Positions 25,281 through 37,400 of a DNA stretch of 64,000 nucleotides are shown piece by piece. Positions within the stretch are counted from its first letter, which is position 1. Each line of letters starts with the position of its first letter. The notes under the pieces are model-generated. The model was given only the letters and a program-made list of their open reading frames with translations. It ran no database searches and was not told the origin of the DNA. This DNA comes from Obelidium mucronatum (Eukaryota > Chytridiomycota > Chytridiomycetes > Chytridiales > Chytriomycetaceae): the NCBI GenBank assembly GCA_025765595.1, contig JAIVFH010000120.1, positions 1 through 64,000 on the forward strand, read 5' to 3'. The position numbers and the translations under genes are program-made.

Positions 25281-26332
25281 TTCGGGAGGTTTTGAAATGC
25301 CGACCGATTTTCTCGTGGACGGCGGGAATGTGAACGGCCAGCAAACGTCAGAGAATTTTCTAATAAACAATTTTCCTGAGTTTATTCACAGCAATAATTA
25401 GTCCATTTATGATGATTTTTAAACCAGACTTTTCTACGATTCTGTCTAGAAAGAATGTGTCCTAGAATGGTTATTATATCAAGAATTGCTGGATTGCGTT
25501 TTGAGAGCTCCCAGGTTCTATTTTGCATTGTTAGTAAATGTAATCATCCTTCTGTATTGTCATTCAAGTTGATGGTTTCCTTTTTTTACTACCTGTTTGA
25601 ATAACTTGCCCAAGCAAAGGAATCAAAATAGCCCGACCATACATTGCAATTTGCTAAAAGATTTGAGAGTGGCTGCATGGCAAATTACTGAGCGACCCAG
25701 GTGCATCTTAACCAACCACGTAGTTTACCTCCACGCAGAACGGCAAGTTTCGGCCAACTCCAAACACCCCTGCATGTCCAATCATAGCACCACCTTATTT
25801 GGCGACATGAATGCAAGTTCAAATAAACACAAAAATAAACGTATTGGTGAAATGTTGAACAAACGTGATCAAAATGATATTGTTGACTCCAAGCACAGCA
25901 GAATCCATCAACTCTTACATTTGTTTAACAGGCGTGACATCTTCTGGTTGATTAAGCAAGTTTTAAAAAAGTACAGTATGATTGCACAAGCTCCTACAGT
26001 CTTTGCGGCGATAAGTCCCAACAATAACAGGGATTGGTATATGCCGTTCATGATTGTCCGCGATGGTATCTGCTGAAGTTAAACGTAAGATCTGCAAGCA
26101 GCCGCTTCGACGGAAACTCTGCGTGTTTCCTGGAAGTGGAGGGTTCCCAGGACACTACGGAGAGTACAAGTGCTTGCAGCCGAGAAGCGTTGCAACATCA
26201 GAGTCGCGCCAATTAGCAGATGCATTTTGTCTGTCGCTGCTTGTTACGTGGAAACTTGATCATGTTAGTTCTTCGGTATCTGGCAGAAATTATCCAAGCA
26301 CGGTGTCAGGAACCCAGAAAATTATTCCCACA
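25281..26332. other. Divergent spacer between C2 and D2
   Basis: Holds the presumed C and D promoters and the NYN relic described separately (25863-26190). A plus-strand open frame (25597-26076) runs through it, but its similarity to gene A is on the opposite strand, so it is probably fortuitous. Confidence 0.5.
25863..26190 (-). pseudogene. Relic of an A-type NYN gene C-terminal region
   Basis: Read on the minus strand, this stretch encodes in order EFPSKRLLADL, DTIADNHERHIPIPV and LLNQPEDVTPVKQM, which match EFPVKHLLEHL, DTIVDDHGWHSPVPV and LLNHPDDLTRVNSI of gene A in the same order and spacing. The pieces are in different frames, and a TAA follows KQM where A continues into ELID. At DNA level ATCAACTCTT and TGATTAAGCA are conserved at equal spacing with the complement of A's 3' end. 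It is an old, inactivated NYN gene; unit 1 has lost most of it. Confidence 0.7.
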
Positions 26333-28372
26333 ATGGCAACAGCGGCAGCTCCCGAAGACATGGCCCCATTCAACCTCTACAACCATCTTGTTTCCATGAA
26401 TGTGCAGTTCAAGTATACCATCGATGCTTTCAAGCGCGTGCATCTCTTGATCGGCCACGGTGGCTTGGAATTTGTTGCAAAACCATCAAAGACGCAACTG
26501 ACAAAACAAAGGCACCAGTCTACGGTTAGTCGCGTGATTTGTCTGGCTTCCTCGGATTCATCTTGTTTCCATTGGCAGCTCTGGAAGTATGCGGAAAACT
26601 TTGTCCGCAGCAATCTCCATCAGCTACTGCCCACCGCCCAGCATCATATCTGGGTCGTTTGTCCATCCACACCAAATAATAATCAAAACGATAAATTGAT
26701 TCTCAGGCTGCACCTACTTCGCGAAGAGAACGCGCTTTCTCCCATGGGATATCTCTTCACATGTCCTCCAAATCAATTAATTATGGGAATCAGCGATGGG
26801 CTGCTAATGTACGAACCCCTCTATTTTTCTTCTTTATCTTACTCAAGTACATGGACGTCTTCTTCCACCGGCTATACTCCAGGGCCTTTGGAAATTACCT
26901 GCGAGTCGATGTTTCAGAATTTGGAATGTTTAGCAACTGGTATGCGGCCATCAGCCCTGCGATATTGACTGGGTTTCGCTCTGAGACGTCCTGGGCTGTT
27001 GAAGACAACACTGGCATTGCCAAGTCAGTATTCCAGTCACCGAATATTATCGCTGATTTTTTTTTGATGAATGTTTGGCTGATCCCAGCGGCTTTGCTTG
27101 TGTTGTGGACAACACACTTGGATATGTGGTCAACATCAGAGATGGGCGGTCTCTCATGGAAGCGATTGAAGACTGTTTTCGTACTCTGGCAGATGACTTC
27201 AGATTTCCAAGCCACATTGAATCCGATGAAGCGGGAAATTGTGTCAAAATTGTCATGCCATTGACTGGTTCTCTTGTGAGCCCCAACATACTGCCCTCCC
27301 TTATCCTTTAACTTAAATATCCTCTTTGGTAGGGAGCGACGATTACATTCACCAGAAGTAATGACCCCTTCGAGTCATTTGAATCAATTGCCTCGACGCG
27401 AAAAAGACAAACATCCATGTATCAGGCGTTCCAGGGAGATCATCCAGAAGCTTTCCTGCCTATTTCAGTTTTGAAATTCATTTTCTTTGTTTCCAAAGTG
27501 TCCGATGTCGATATGGGGGCTGTGTTCCGGATGGTTGAATCAGTTGTTTTGCGTGCCTGCCACAATGTACACAATTACGAAATGCTCTGGAAGTGCTTGT
27601 AGAATATTAACGAAACTGCACAGGTCCGCAACAGTGGAATCCTTCATGTTGGGCCTATGGAATTGCTGGCCTACTGTTTGAAACTCCTGTCACTCATGGA
27701 TACTCATGGTTATGGAAAGGAAAGTAAGTGTAACTATTGGGAACATACAGTGTTTGGTTGGGATTGACCAATTGGACCGGACTGCATAGCGGGTTTCTCC
27801 ACCAAAGAGACGAGAGATATTATAGTAGAAACATCAAGCGAGATTCTGTCCATGATTTGGCGACCGGTGACCTGGCGCATTCTCGAAACTGAAGCGGCAA
27901 CACAAACTGAGCTGAGTGTTCTGAGAAGCATGCTGTTTCCATCTCTGGCATTCTCCCACCCCCTTTTGTGCTGGCCTATCGGGAACTTGGGCTGCAATCA
28001 AGGTTCGTGTTTGAAGTTCGTGTTTGCAGATCAGAACTGTTTTCTTTCTAAACTTTTGATTCAGCATGCATGGAATATCGCGACAACCGGAAATTCGAAA
28101 TGCGCCTTACTTTGGCAATTCGGCCATCACATGCCGCCCCTGTTTGGCGCATAACACAAGGTTTTATGATGATGCGAGTATTTGAATCTCAAAAATTTGG
28201 CGTTATTAGCTCTACTGCTCTTAAAGGAATTGGAATGGCGGTGGCGGAAGATCTGGGGTGTGTGTGTTATAACTCTGACGACGTGCACGGCGCCTCCAAT
28301 GATCATCAGGGTTTTGTTTTGGTCGTTTCGTCCAAACTGGCACTCAAATACATGATCAATTCGGTCGGATAA
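26333..28372 (+). CDS. Gene D, copy 2: unknown B/D-family protein, about 534 aa
   Basis: All eight exons of copy 1 are preserved with the same junctions. Intron 4 is longer (GTGAGCCCCAACATACTGCC start), with no indel in exons. A few substitutions are present, for example NFVRSN for NWVRSN in exon 2. The frame upstream of the chosen ATG is open further here than in copy 1, but small indels between the copies there point to untranslated or intronic sequence. Confidence 0.75.
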
Positions 28373-29055
28373 ATTGCAGTTTCGGCTCAGTCTGAACTGA
28401 TTTCCTGTTCGGTTTATGTTTGGGCAGTATGAATTATCAAATAAATATTTCGTTATATTCAACCTTTTTTGTTTTTGGCTCCATTATCGCTGCTGAAAGT
28501 TTTGTCTCTCACTTTGCCAACAGATGTTTTGGTTGCCCATGGACATGCGTATACCATTGTGCTGACAATAGACGAGTGCGTTGGATACGTAACGTCGGTA
28601 GAATTGTAGCTGCTGTCCGGTCGGTAGTTTCGAGGGGGGTGATTGTACAACTACTGTGTAGATCCCATGTCTTGACAAAGTAAACTCATCGGAACGGCCA
28701 AGAACCACAAAACAGAAGAGCAATGACCCCCGTAAAACTTTGCATCGAAATGGGTCTGATATCGTTCAACGCAAAACGGGGTATTCTTGACGGTGCTTTG
28801 ACAGCTGGAGAAAATTAAATGGGCGAACGAGAAAGAATACGAATCATAATATCAGAGCGTACTTACCACCATCTAGATGATTCTAAACAGAACTTAATCT
28901 CCCTCAGACCGCTTGAATGAAAAATAACGCAGGTATTGAATAAAAGGACGAACAGAAGAAAAAATACATCGTGACTGGCTGACCTTCTGTCCAGAAACCA
29001 GCAGTTGACGTCTTCGCTATGGTCTCCCTCAGCTGATTAAAATCGAAAAATTGAG
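28373..29055. other. Spacer between D2 and A3 (duplication joint)
   Basis: Second copy of 17375-18043 with several small indels. No gene supported. Confidence 0.5.
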
Positions 29056-29968
29056 ATGGACCAAGAAATGAGAGACGCTTCCCACAGTTCTGAAGAACGG
29101 CCTGACACCCCTGAACAGCCGATTCCCACGCTCGCAGGCAAAGTGCATCTGTTGATTGACGCGGAAATCTTGCAAGGATTGACGCCAGTAAGCTAAGCAA
29201 CGCGTCTTCGCGTGTCCACCTGGCACAGTGTTAACAGTTGAACTTGTCATTGCTGAACTTGGCAGGAAGCGGTCCGTGCCTGCGCCAGCCGAATGTGCCG
29301 CCTGGCACACCAGAAGTACAGCGGCCTCAACAGCTTGGCGGTGACGGCCCACATCGAGCTGAGCCACCAGCAACGACGCGCTCTGGTGGACTACGGCGCA
29401 GCAATGGTCCGAACGGGAACGAGGAAGCTGCTTGCGAACGCCATTGTCAACGCGCTAATGGACCTTGCAGTCAGCTCAAAACGCGGCGATGCCATTGTCG
29501 TGGCCACCGACAATCTGCAAGCGCAGGACGCCTTGCGCTCGCTCATGGCGCAGCAGCGCTTCGTGGTGTTGGTTTTGTTGGAACCTGGCGCAACACGCAT
29601 CGGTCGGGTTTGCGCCCGAGTGCATCCATCGCTACCAGTGGGCAGAAGTTGTCAGCGGCGCACTGCTCGAGAGCGAAGGACTGAACCCTGTCGAGTTTCC
29701 GGTGAAGCACTTGCTCGAACATCTCTACGGCTTGACTCCCACCGACACCATCGTGGATGATCATGGCTGGCATTCGCCCGTGCCTGTCGCGGAGTCCCTT
29801 CTCCACCACAATGAAAGTGACCTTGACCGGGTCAAGAACAGAATGCGTCAGCTCCAAACACATCACACGATCGTCTTGCCAACCAAACCTCTGCAGGGCC
29901 TGCTTAATCACCCGGACGATCTCACGCGTGTCAATTCGATCCAAGAGTTGATTGATTTCTGGGCTTGA
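29056..29968 (+). CDS. Gene A, copy 3: NYN-like protein (same frame change as copy 1)
   Basis: Same organisation as copy 1: exon 1 from the ATG at 29056, intron with GTAAGC donor and TTGGCAG acceptor, NYN-like core, the frame change after VVLVLLEPG, and the C-terminal part ending at 29968. It lacks the 15 bp that copy 2 has, like copy 1, and has no premature stop. The intron carries six more bases (GAACTT) than in copy 1. Confidence 0.55.
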
Positions 29969-30733
29969 GCTTCCTCCCATTCAGTGCTTCCATGTTTTTT
30001 TGAGGATTGTGTGTACTCCGATGTGTCTGATGTTCAAAATACATTGATTTTTGTATTATTCAAGTTTTTGACTGAGTGTCCCCAAGGATTCTTGGAATTT
30101 GGCAAAAGGGTCGAGAACACAGCGTCTGAAGCATTTACACTCACTCAGGATACCGAAATTATCATAAGAAACGTGTTTCGAGCTTAATCTTCTTTTCCCA
30201 AATATTAAAGTAACAGAAAGCCAACTTGTTTTCTCCAGTTAAGGTGGTTTTTCATATAATCATACGGTACCAAATAGAGTTCATGAATCAAAGCAGAGAC
30301 CCGTTGAGGAAAATCACACGTATTCTTCTTTCATGTGCAGAACCAACCCGTTGAGTCGAGATTTGGGACTTGATTGAATCTACAACATATGCATTGTTAT
30401 TGCAAGTTATGTAACTTAAAAAGAATGTACAATGTTCAAGATGTAGAATGTTTAACGGTCCATTTGGTAAGGGAAGCAGTCTTACCAATCATGCCCAAAC
30501 TCTACAGTGCTGCACACCACCCTCGCCCACGTCATTCTCTGACGACTTGTCATCGACACCACTGGCAGCGGGAGGCCAGACCATTGGGCAAATGACCTGA
30601 TTGACCAAGGCGGTAGTTGACCATTTGAATTCGCGATCAATCATCATATCACCGCCTTCTGGCACTGCCGCTCCACGAATCGTAAGGATGCCTCAGTCTG
30701 CTTCCTAGGATTCGTCGGAGAATCAAAGAACCA
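29969..30733. other. Spacer between A3 and B3
   Basis: Equivalent of 1555-2613 without the 279-bp insertion. No gene supported. Confidence 0.5.
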
Positions 30734-32440
30734 ATGAGTTCTTGGAGGCGATGTGCAAACATACACTTGAGACCCCTGAAAATGCACATCACCAAAGGAA
30801 CGGATGATCCATGTACACGTCACGAAATTTATCCAATGAGCGCCGTAACCTCCCCGTTCGAAGGACTGCTGAAGTGAGTTCTTCTCGAATGGGGTACCTT
30901 GAACATTCTCCTCTAACGACACATTCAGGAAATTCGCACAATACCTTTCCGTTCCATATTTGACAACGGTTGGACTGGAAAGATCACTCTTTCCAATTTT
31001 TCCGCCCAACACGGTATATCTTCGAAATTCTGCGGCACATCGGTAAGATACCAGTCAATATACAATCAACCATGTTTGACCTTTTCTTTTTAGAGGAACG
31101 GCCAGCCGAATCGACTCGGCATTCCATTTTGCCGTTAAAAAGCAGGACGAAATTCCCTTGAAGGAACTTGTGGACGCTGCATTCAAAAGAGATTCCACGT
31201 TGCAAGTCAACCATTTATCATCACAATCTGATAATATCGCTGTCGCTGATGCGATGGACTGTGGCGTTCTGGTGGTATGTACTCAACGCGTCATTTACAA
31301 GTCCGATTCTTCTCTTTTTGTATTGATGGCATTTCGCAGTTGACGACTTTCTCGTTGAGCAGCAATTCTGATCGCTGCTTTGAGTCAAATCTGATTTCTC
31401 GGGATCACCAAAGGGCGGAATTTCTCGAGTATTGGACACGCTATCCTGTCGCACATGAGGCAGCAATCTTGATTAACGCGGCGCTATCTTGGGCAGACTG
31501 GAGAGGGCACATTGATTTAGTGCATTACCTTGTGGATCAAGTCATCCTACTTGTGGTCGACGAAATGGTGGGATCCTCATGTCTTCCACTGTTTTTTTTT
31601 TCTTGAAGTTCTGATGGTGTGTCTTTCAGATATCGCAACGACGTCCCATTACTACGCTTTCTGTTACCGACGGTGCTTTAAAATTCTTGAAGGCTCCTGG
31701 ATACCGCATGGTCCATCTCGATGGTATAGTTGTCTCGGCCTTTCTCTGCTTTCTCAAAACCATCAAAACAGAATCCGCAACACTTCCAATGTTTGCGTGG
31801 GCAGAGCTTTCGACCATGGCCACAAGTATGCTGGATGTGCTGACGGACCGTCCTGTACGTATTGTTGTTCTATCTATTGCGGTCGCTGACTAAATCGCGA
31901 AAAACGCAGTTTGACGACCAGCCGGTTATGACTCTGCACGCGTTTATCTGCCCGTTTTATGCCACTCAAAAGGATCCACATGACGCCGACGAACAAATTG
32001 GGGGGCTCGCAAACATCTATATTGCCAGGTGTCAATACGGTATGGAAGCTTTCTTTCCTATTTGACTCTGTTTCCCCCCCTTTTTTTCCAACCTTCAGCC
32101 AATCTTTAATCTCGTTTGCACGCTTCCAGCTCTCGAAATCAACCGCTCCACCAAGTGTACCGCTGTTAATGGCTATCCCCCACCATCAAACAATGTCTGT
32201 CAATTCATTCAAAAATTCAAGTTGATGCTTGCAAGCATGGCGTTTGAATTGTTGCTGACAAATGGGAATCCAAGCACCCAAATGATTTCTGACGGATTGG
32301 CCATGGTGCAGGCAACGTTGGATCGCGTCACATCTCGACAGCAAAATGGCATTCTGTTCAATATTCAAATCAGTTTCCCAATGACCGATAGGATTTTGGC
32401 TGTTGTAGACTTTGAAGTGTTCACATTGGGTGATGTTTAA
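30734..32440 (+). CDS. Gene B, copy 3: unknown B/D-family protein, 442 aa
   Basis: Same seven-exon structure as copies 1 and 2. Insertions of single T residues lie in introns 3 and 4 only. It has the VFT-containing C-terminus of copy 2 and substitutions such as ATLPMFAWAE for AKLPMFGWEE. All exons are open. Confidence 0.75.
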
Positions 32441-35400
32441 CTCTGGCTTTTGCAATTTCCCAGTACAAATAAAAAGTAGTTTGTTTAAAATGCAGGTTTA
32501 TTTGTTTTACAAAAGGTTGAGCCTAAACCCCGTTTCTTTCGTACTCTCTTGTTCCCCTAGGTCCAGAATTTCCAGGGTTCCCACAACTTGCAGAAAAAAC
32601 GCATATTCACAACGGAACCAAGTCGCCGAGAATGTGACTTGAATGGAGCGATTTGAATGGAGCCCCTAAAGCAATAGCAAAAAAAGAATCCTTGTTAACA
32701 TCATCGCCGAGAGTCGAAAACGAACCATAATTTGATAGATTGAGATGAAGATCCCGTGAAGTAGCGCCTGCAGGAAACGAACGGGCGGATGGAATGCCCG
32801 ACTGCTGTGAATCCCTGGTGCTCGAGAAATATCGCCAAGAAGCAATACATCTGAGCCACAGAGATTCAGCATGGCAGAGAGACATCCAGAACCCGCCCCG
32901 ATCGTTTCCAATGGTTGCGCTCGTCCCAGTAGTTCTAGTCAGGTAGCGCCTGCAGGAAACGAACGGGCGGATGGAATGCCCGACTGCTGTGAATCCCTGG
33001 TGCTCGAGAAATATCGCCAAGAAGCAATACATCTGAGCCACAGAGATTCAGCATGGCAGAGAGACATCCAGAACCCGCCCCGATCGTTTCCAATGGTTGC
33101 GCTCGTCCCAGTAGTTCTGGTCAGGTAGCGCCTGCAGGAAACGAACGGGCGGATGGAATGCCCGACTGCTGTGAATCCCTGGTGCTCGAGAAATATCGCC
33201 AAGGAGCAATAAATCTGAGCCACAGAGATTCAGCATGGCAGAGAGACATCCAGAACCCGCCCCGATCGTTTCCAGTGATTCCGCTCGTCCCAGTAGTTCC
33301 AATCGGGTAGCACCTACTTGTAAAGACTTTTAACGATTGGGTAGTCCTGGCATGACGTGAAAATTCTTGGCGTTAGTCGCGTTTATGCCCGACAAACAAC
33401 AAACAAAAACATACAAAAATCAGGCCGAGGACTCAAAGATGTTGAGAACGTAAAGAAATGGAAGCTTTCAAAGCGGCGATGTGCAGATGACGCGTGTTTT
33501 GTTTCAACAGGCTGAGTAGCGCTTTCGAGGGGCGCATTAAACGCTTAGACGGCGTCCAGCCAACAACCAGTGACTTTATGCTGTATTTCTAGGTCGAACG
33601 CTGCATCGGCGGTGGGTGCTGTAAATATCTGTAATATCTTGGGTCAAAGATCAGGAGGAACGAAACAAGATTTCTGGCACCTAAACTTTAGTCATACCTG
33701 AGCCCGAGACTGCAGCGTAGGCAAATATATTCATGACATAGCGGCTGAGAAGCGGCGGCGCGGTTCGGACGACTGGCAGTAGGTATTTGTTGACAGGCAG
33801 GAGAATCTGACAAAGTCGGTTTTTGTTAAAGTTCTTCATCAATAAATAAATACCAAATTTAAAAATTAATATTTTCTATTATTTTCAAATACAATTTAAA
33901 GCAATAGGTATTATAAATTGGAGCATATATTGCGGTTTATTTGCTTTAAACAAGGCTCGGCTGATGCTTTTGGCCGCGACGCTGGGGCGGTTGTTGTTCT
34001 GAGTTTGGCACCAACTTGGAAGAAAAAAGACAAATGCAAGCAACGCGCCGAGAATATGGTCGCCAGTAGCCCCAGAATGCGACGCCTCACGTGGAGAATT
34101 CATTGTTCTGCAGGAGAGCGGCAAATTCTCAGTATCACGAGGCTCTGAAAAAGAGAACTCACCACAATTTGCAAGAAGAACGCATATTGACGCCAATAGC
34201 AGAACCCATAGAAAACGGAACCAAGTCGCCGAGAATGTGACTTGAATGGAGCGACTTGAATGGGGCCCCTAAAGCAATAGCAAAAAAAGAATCCTTGTTA
34301 ACATCATCGCCGAGAGTCCGAAAAGCGTCGAAAACGAACCATAATTTGATAGATTGAGATGAAGTTCCCGTGAAGTAGCGCCTGCAGGAAACGAACGGGC
34401 GGATGGAATGCCCGACTGCTGTGAATCCCTGGTGCTCGAGAAATATCGACAAGAAGCAATACATCTGAGCCACAGAGATTCAGCATGGCAGAGAGACATC
34501 CAGAACCCGCCCCGATCGTTTCCAGTGGTTCCGCTCGTCCCAGTAGTTCCGGTCAAGTAGCGCCTGAAGGAAACGAGCGGGCGGATGGAATGCCCGACTG
34601 CTGTGAATCCCTGGTGCTCGAAAAATATCGCCAAGAAGCAATACATCTGAGCCACAGAGATTCAGCATGGCAGAGAGACATCCAGAACCCGCCCCGATCG
34701 TTTCCAGTGGTTCCGCTCGTCCCAGTAGTTCCAATCGGGTAGCACCTACTTGTAAAGACTTTTAACGATTGGGTAGTCCTGGCATGACGTGAAAATTCTT
34801 GGCGTTAGTCGCGTTTATGCCCGACAAACAACAAACAAAAACATACAAAAATCAGGCCGAGGACTCAAAGATGTTGAGAACGTAAAGAAATGGAAGCTTT
34901 CAAAGCGGCGATGTGCAGATGACGCGTGTTTTGTTTCAACAGGCTGAGTAGCGCTTTCGAGGGGCGCATTAAACGCTTAGACGGCGTCCAGCCAACAACC
35001 AGTGACTTTATGCTGTATTTCTAGGTCGAACGCTGCATCGGCGGTGGGTGCTGTAAATATCTGTAATGTCTTGGGTCAAAGATCAGGAGGAACGAAACAA
35101 GATTTCTGGCAGCTAAACTATAGTCATACCTGAGCCCGAGACTGCAGCGCAGGCAAATATATTCATGACATAGCGGCTGAGAAGCGGCGGCGCGGTTCGG
35201 ACGACTGGCAGTAGGTATTTGTTGACAGGCAGGAGAATCTGACAAAGTCGGTTTTTGTTAAAGTTCTTCTCAATAAATAAATAACCAAATTAAAAATTAA
35301 TATTTTCTATTATTTTCAAATACAATTTAAAGCAATAGGTATTATAAATTGGAGCATATATTGCGGTTTATTTGCTTTAAACAAGGCTCGGCTGATGCTT

Positions 35401-36830
35401 TTGGCCGCGACGCTGGGGCGGTTGTTGTTCTGAGTTTGGCACCAACTTGGAAGAAAAAAGACAAATGCAAGCAACGCGCCGAGAATATGGTCGCCAGTAG
35501 CCCCAGAATGCGACGCCTCACGTGGAGAATTCATTGTTCTGCAGGAGAGCGGCAAATTCTCAGTATCACGAGGCTCTGAAAAAGAGAACTCACCACAATT
35601 TGCAAGAAGAACGCATATTGACGCCAATAGCAGAACCCATAGAAAACGGAACCAAGTCGCCGAGAATGTGACTTGAATGGAGCGACTTGAATGGGGCCCC
35701 TAAAGCAATAGCAAAAAAAGAATCCTTGTTAACATCATCGCCGAGAGTCCGAAAAGCGTCGAAAACGAACCATAATTTGATAGATTGAGATGAAGTTCCC
35801 GTGAAGTAGCGCCTGCAGGAAACGAACGGGCGGATGGAATGCCCGACTGCTGTGAATCCCTGGTGCTCGAGAAATATCGACAAGAAGCAATACATCTGAG
35901 CCACAGAGATTCAGCATGGCAGAGAGACATCCAGAACCCGCCCCGATCGTTTCCAGTGGTTCCGCTCGTCCCAGTAGTTCCGGTCAAGTAGCGCCTGAAG
36001 GAAACGAGCGGGCGGATGGAATGCCCGACTGCTGTGAATCCCTGGTGCTCGAAAAATATCGCCAAGAAGCAATACATCTGAGCCACAGAGATTCAGCATG
36101 GCAGAGAGACATCCAGAACCCGCCCCGATCGTTTCCAGTGGTTCCGCTCGTCCCAGTAGTTCCAATCGGGTAGCACCTACTTGTAAAGACTTTTAACGAT
36201 TGGGTAGTCCTGGCATGACGTGAAAATTCTTGGCGTTAGTCGCGTTTATGCCCGACAAACAACAAACAAAAACATACAAAAATCAGGCCGAGGACTCAAA
36301 GATGTTGAGAACGTAAAGAAATGGAAGCTTTCAAAGCGGCGATGTGCAGATGACGCGTGTTTTGTTTCAACAGGCTGAGTAGCGCTTTCGAGGGGCGCAT
36401 TAAACGCTTAGACGGCGTCCAGCCAACAACCAGTGACTTTATGCTGTATTTCTAGGTCGAACGCTGCATCGGCGGTGGGTGCTGTAAATATCTGTAATGT
36501 CTTGGGTCAAAGATCAGGAGGAACGAAACAAGATTTCTGGCAGCTAAACTATAGTCATACCTGAGCCCGAGACTGCAGCGTAGGCAAATATATTCATGAC
36601 ATAGCGGCTGAGAAGCGGCGGCGCGGTTCGGACGACTGGCAGTAGGTATTTGTTGACAGGCAGGAGAATGTGACAATGTCGGTTTTTGTTGAAGTTCTTC
36701 ATCAATAAATAAATACCAAATTTAAAAATTAATATTTTCTATTATTTTCAAATACAATTTAAAGCAATAGGTATTATAAATTGGAGCATATATTGCGGTT
36801 TATTTGCTTTAAACAAGGCTCGGCTGATGC

Positions 36831-37400
36831 TTTTGGCCGCGACGCTGGGGCGGTTGTTGTTCTGAGTTTGGCACCAACTTGGAAGAAAAGAGACAAATGC
36901 AAGCAAAGCGCCGAGAATGTGGTCGCTAGTAGCCCCACCACAGCCGCATCGAAAACTGCTTTGGATGGCGAATGGAACGCCCCATTGCTCGGAGCCCCAG
37001 TGAGCTGGATATGTCGCCTGGAAAGCTCCAGACAACACTCCAGACCACCCGGGGTCCAAACAACAAGACGCCCAGAACCCGCACCTTGCTTTCCTGTCGT
37101 ATAGTCGGAGTGGAGCACTCAAAAGAAACATGTGTCTAACTGGTAGCGGTTTGTAGCATGCTACGCGGTCGCTGCACGATAAAAGCCGCGTTAATACGAT
37201 GCCGAAACATCTAAAAGCAGAGCTACTCACCACCGCCGCATCGAAAACTGCTTTGGATGGCGAATGGAACGCCCCACTGCTCGGAGCCCCAGTGAGCTGG
37301 ATATGTCGCCTGGAAAGCTCCAGACAACACTACAGACCACCCGGAGTCCAAACAACAAGACGCCCAGAACCCGCACCTTGCTTTCCTGGGAAACGAGCGG
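36831..37400. repeat. Variant module pair in array 3 (first)
   Basis: Two copies of the GCATCGAAAACTGCTTTGG module, joined by about 110 bp of otherwise rare sequence (GTCGTATAGTCGGAGTGG and following). The whole composite recurs 3,568 bp downstream. Confidence 0.8.

Noticed and set aside
25597..26076. 159-codon plus-strand frame upstream of D2 as a D exon
   Set aside because: It overlaps the minus-strand NYN relic, is largely deleted in unit 1, and lacks an ATG at its start.
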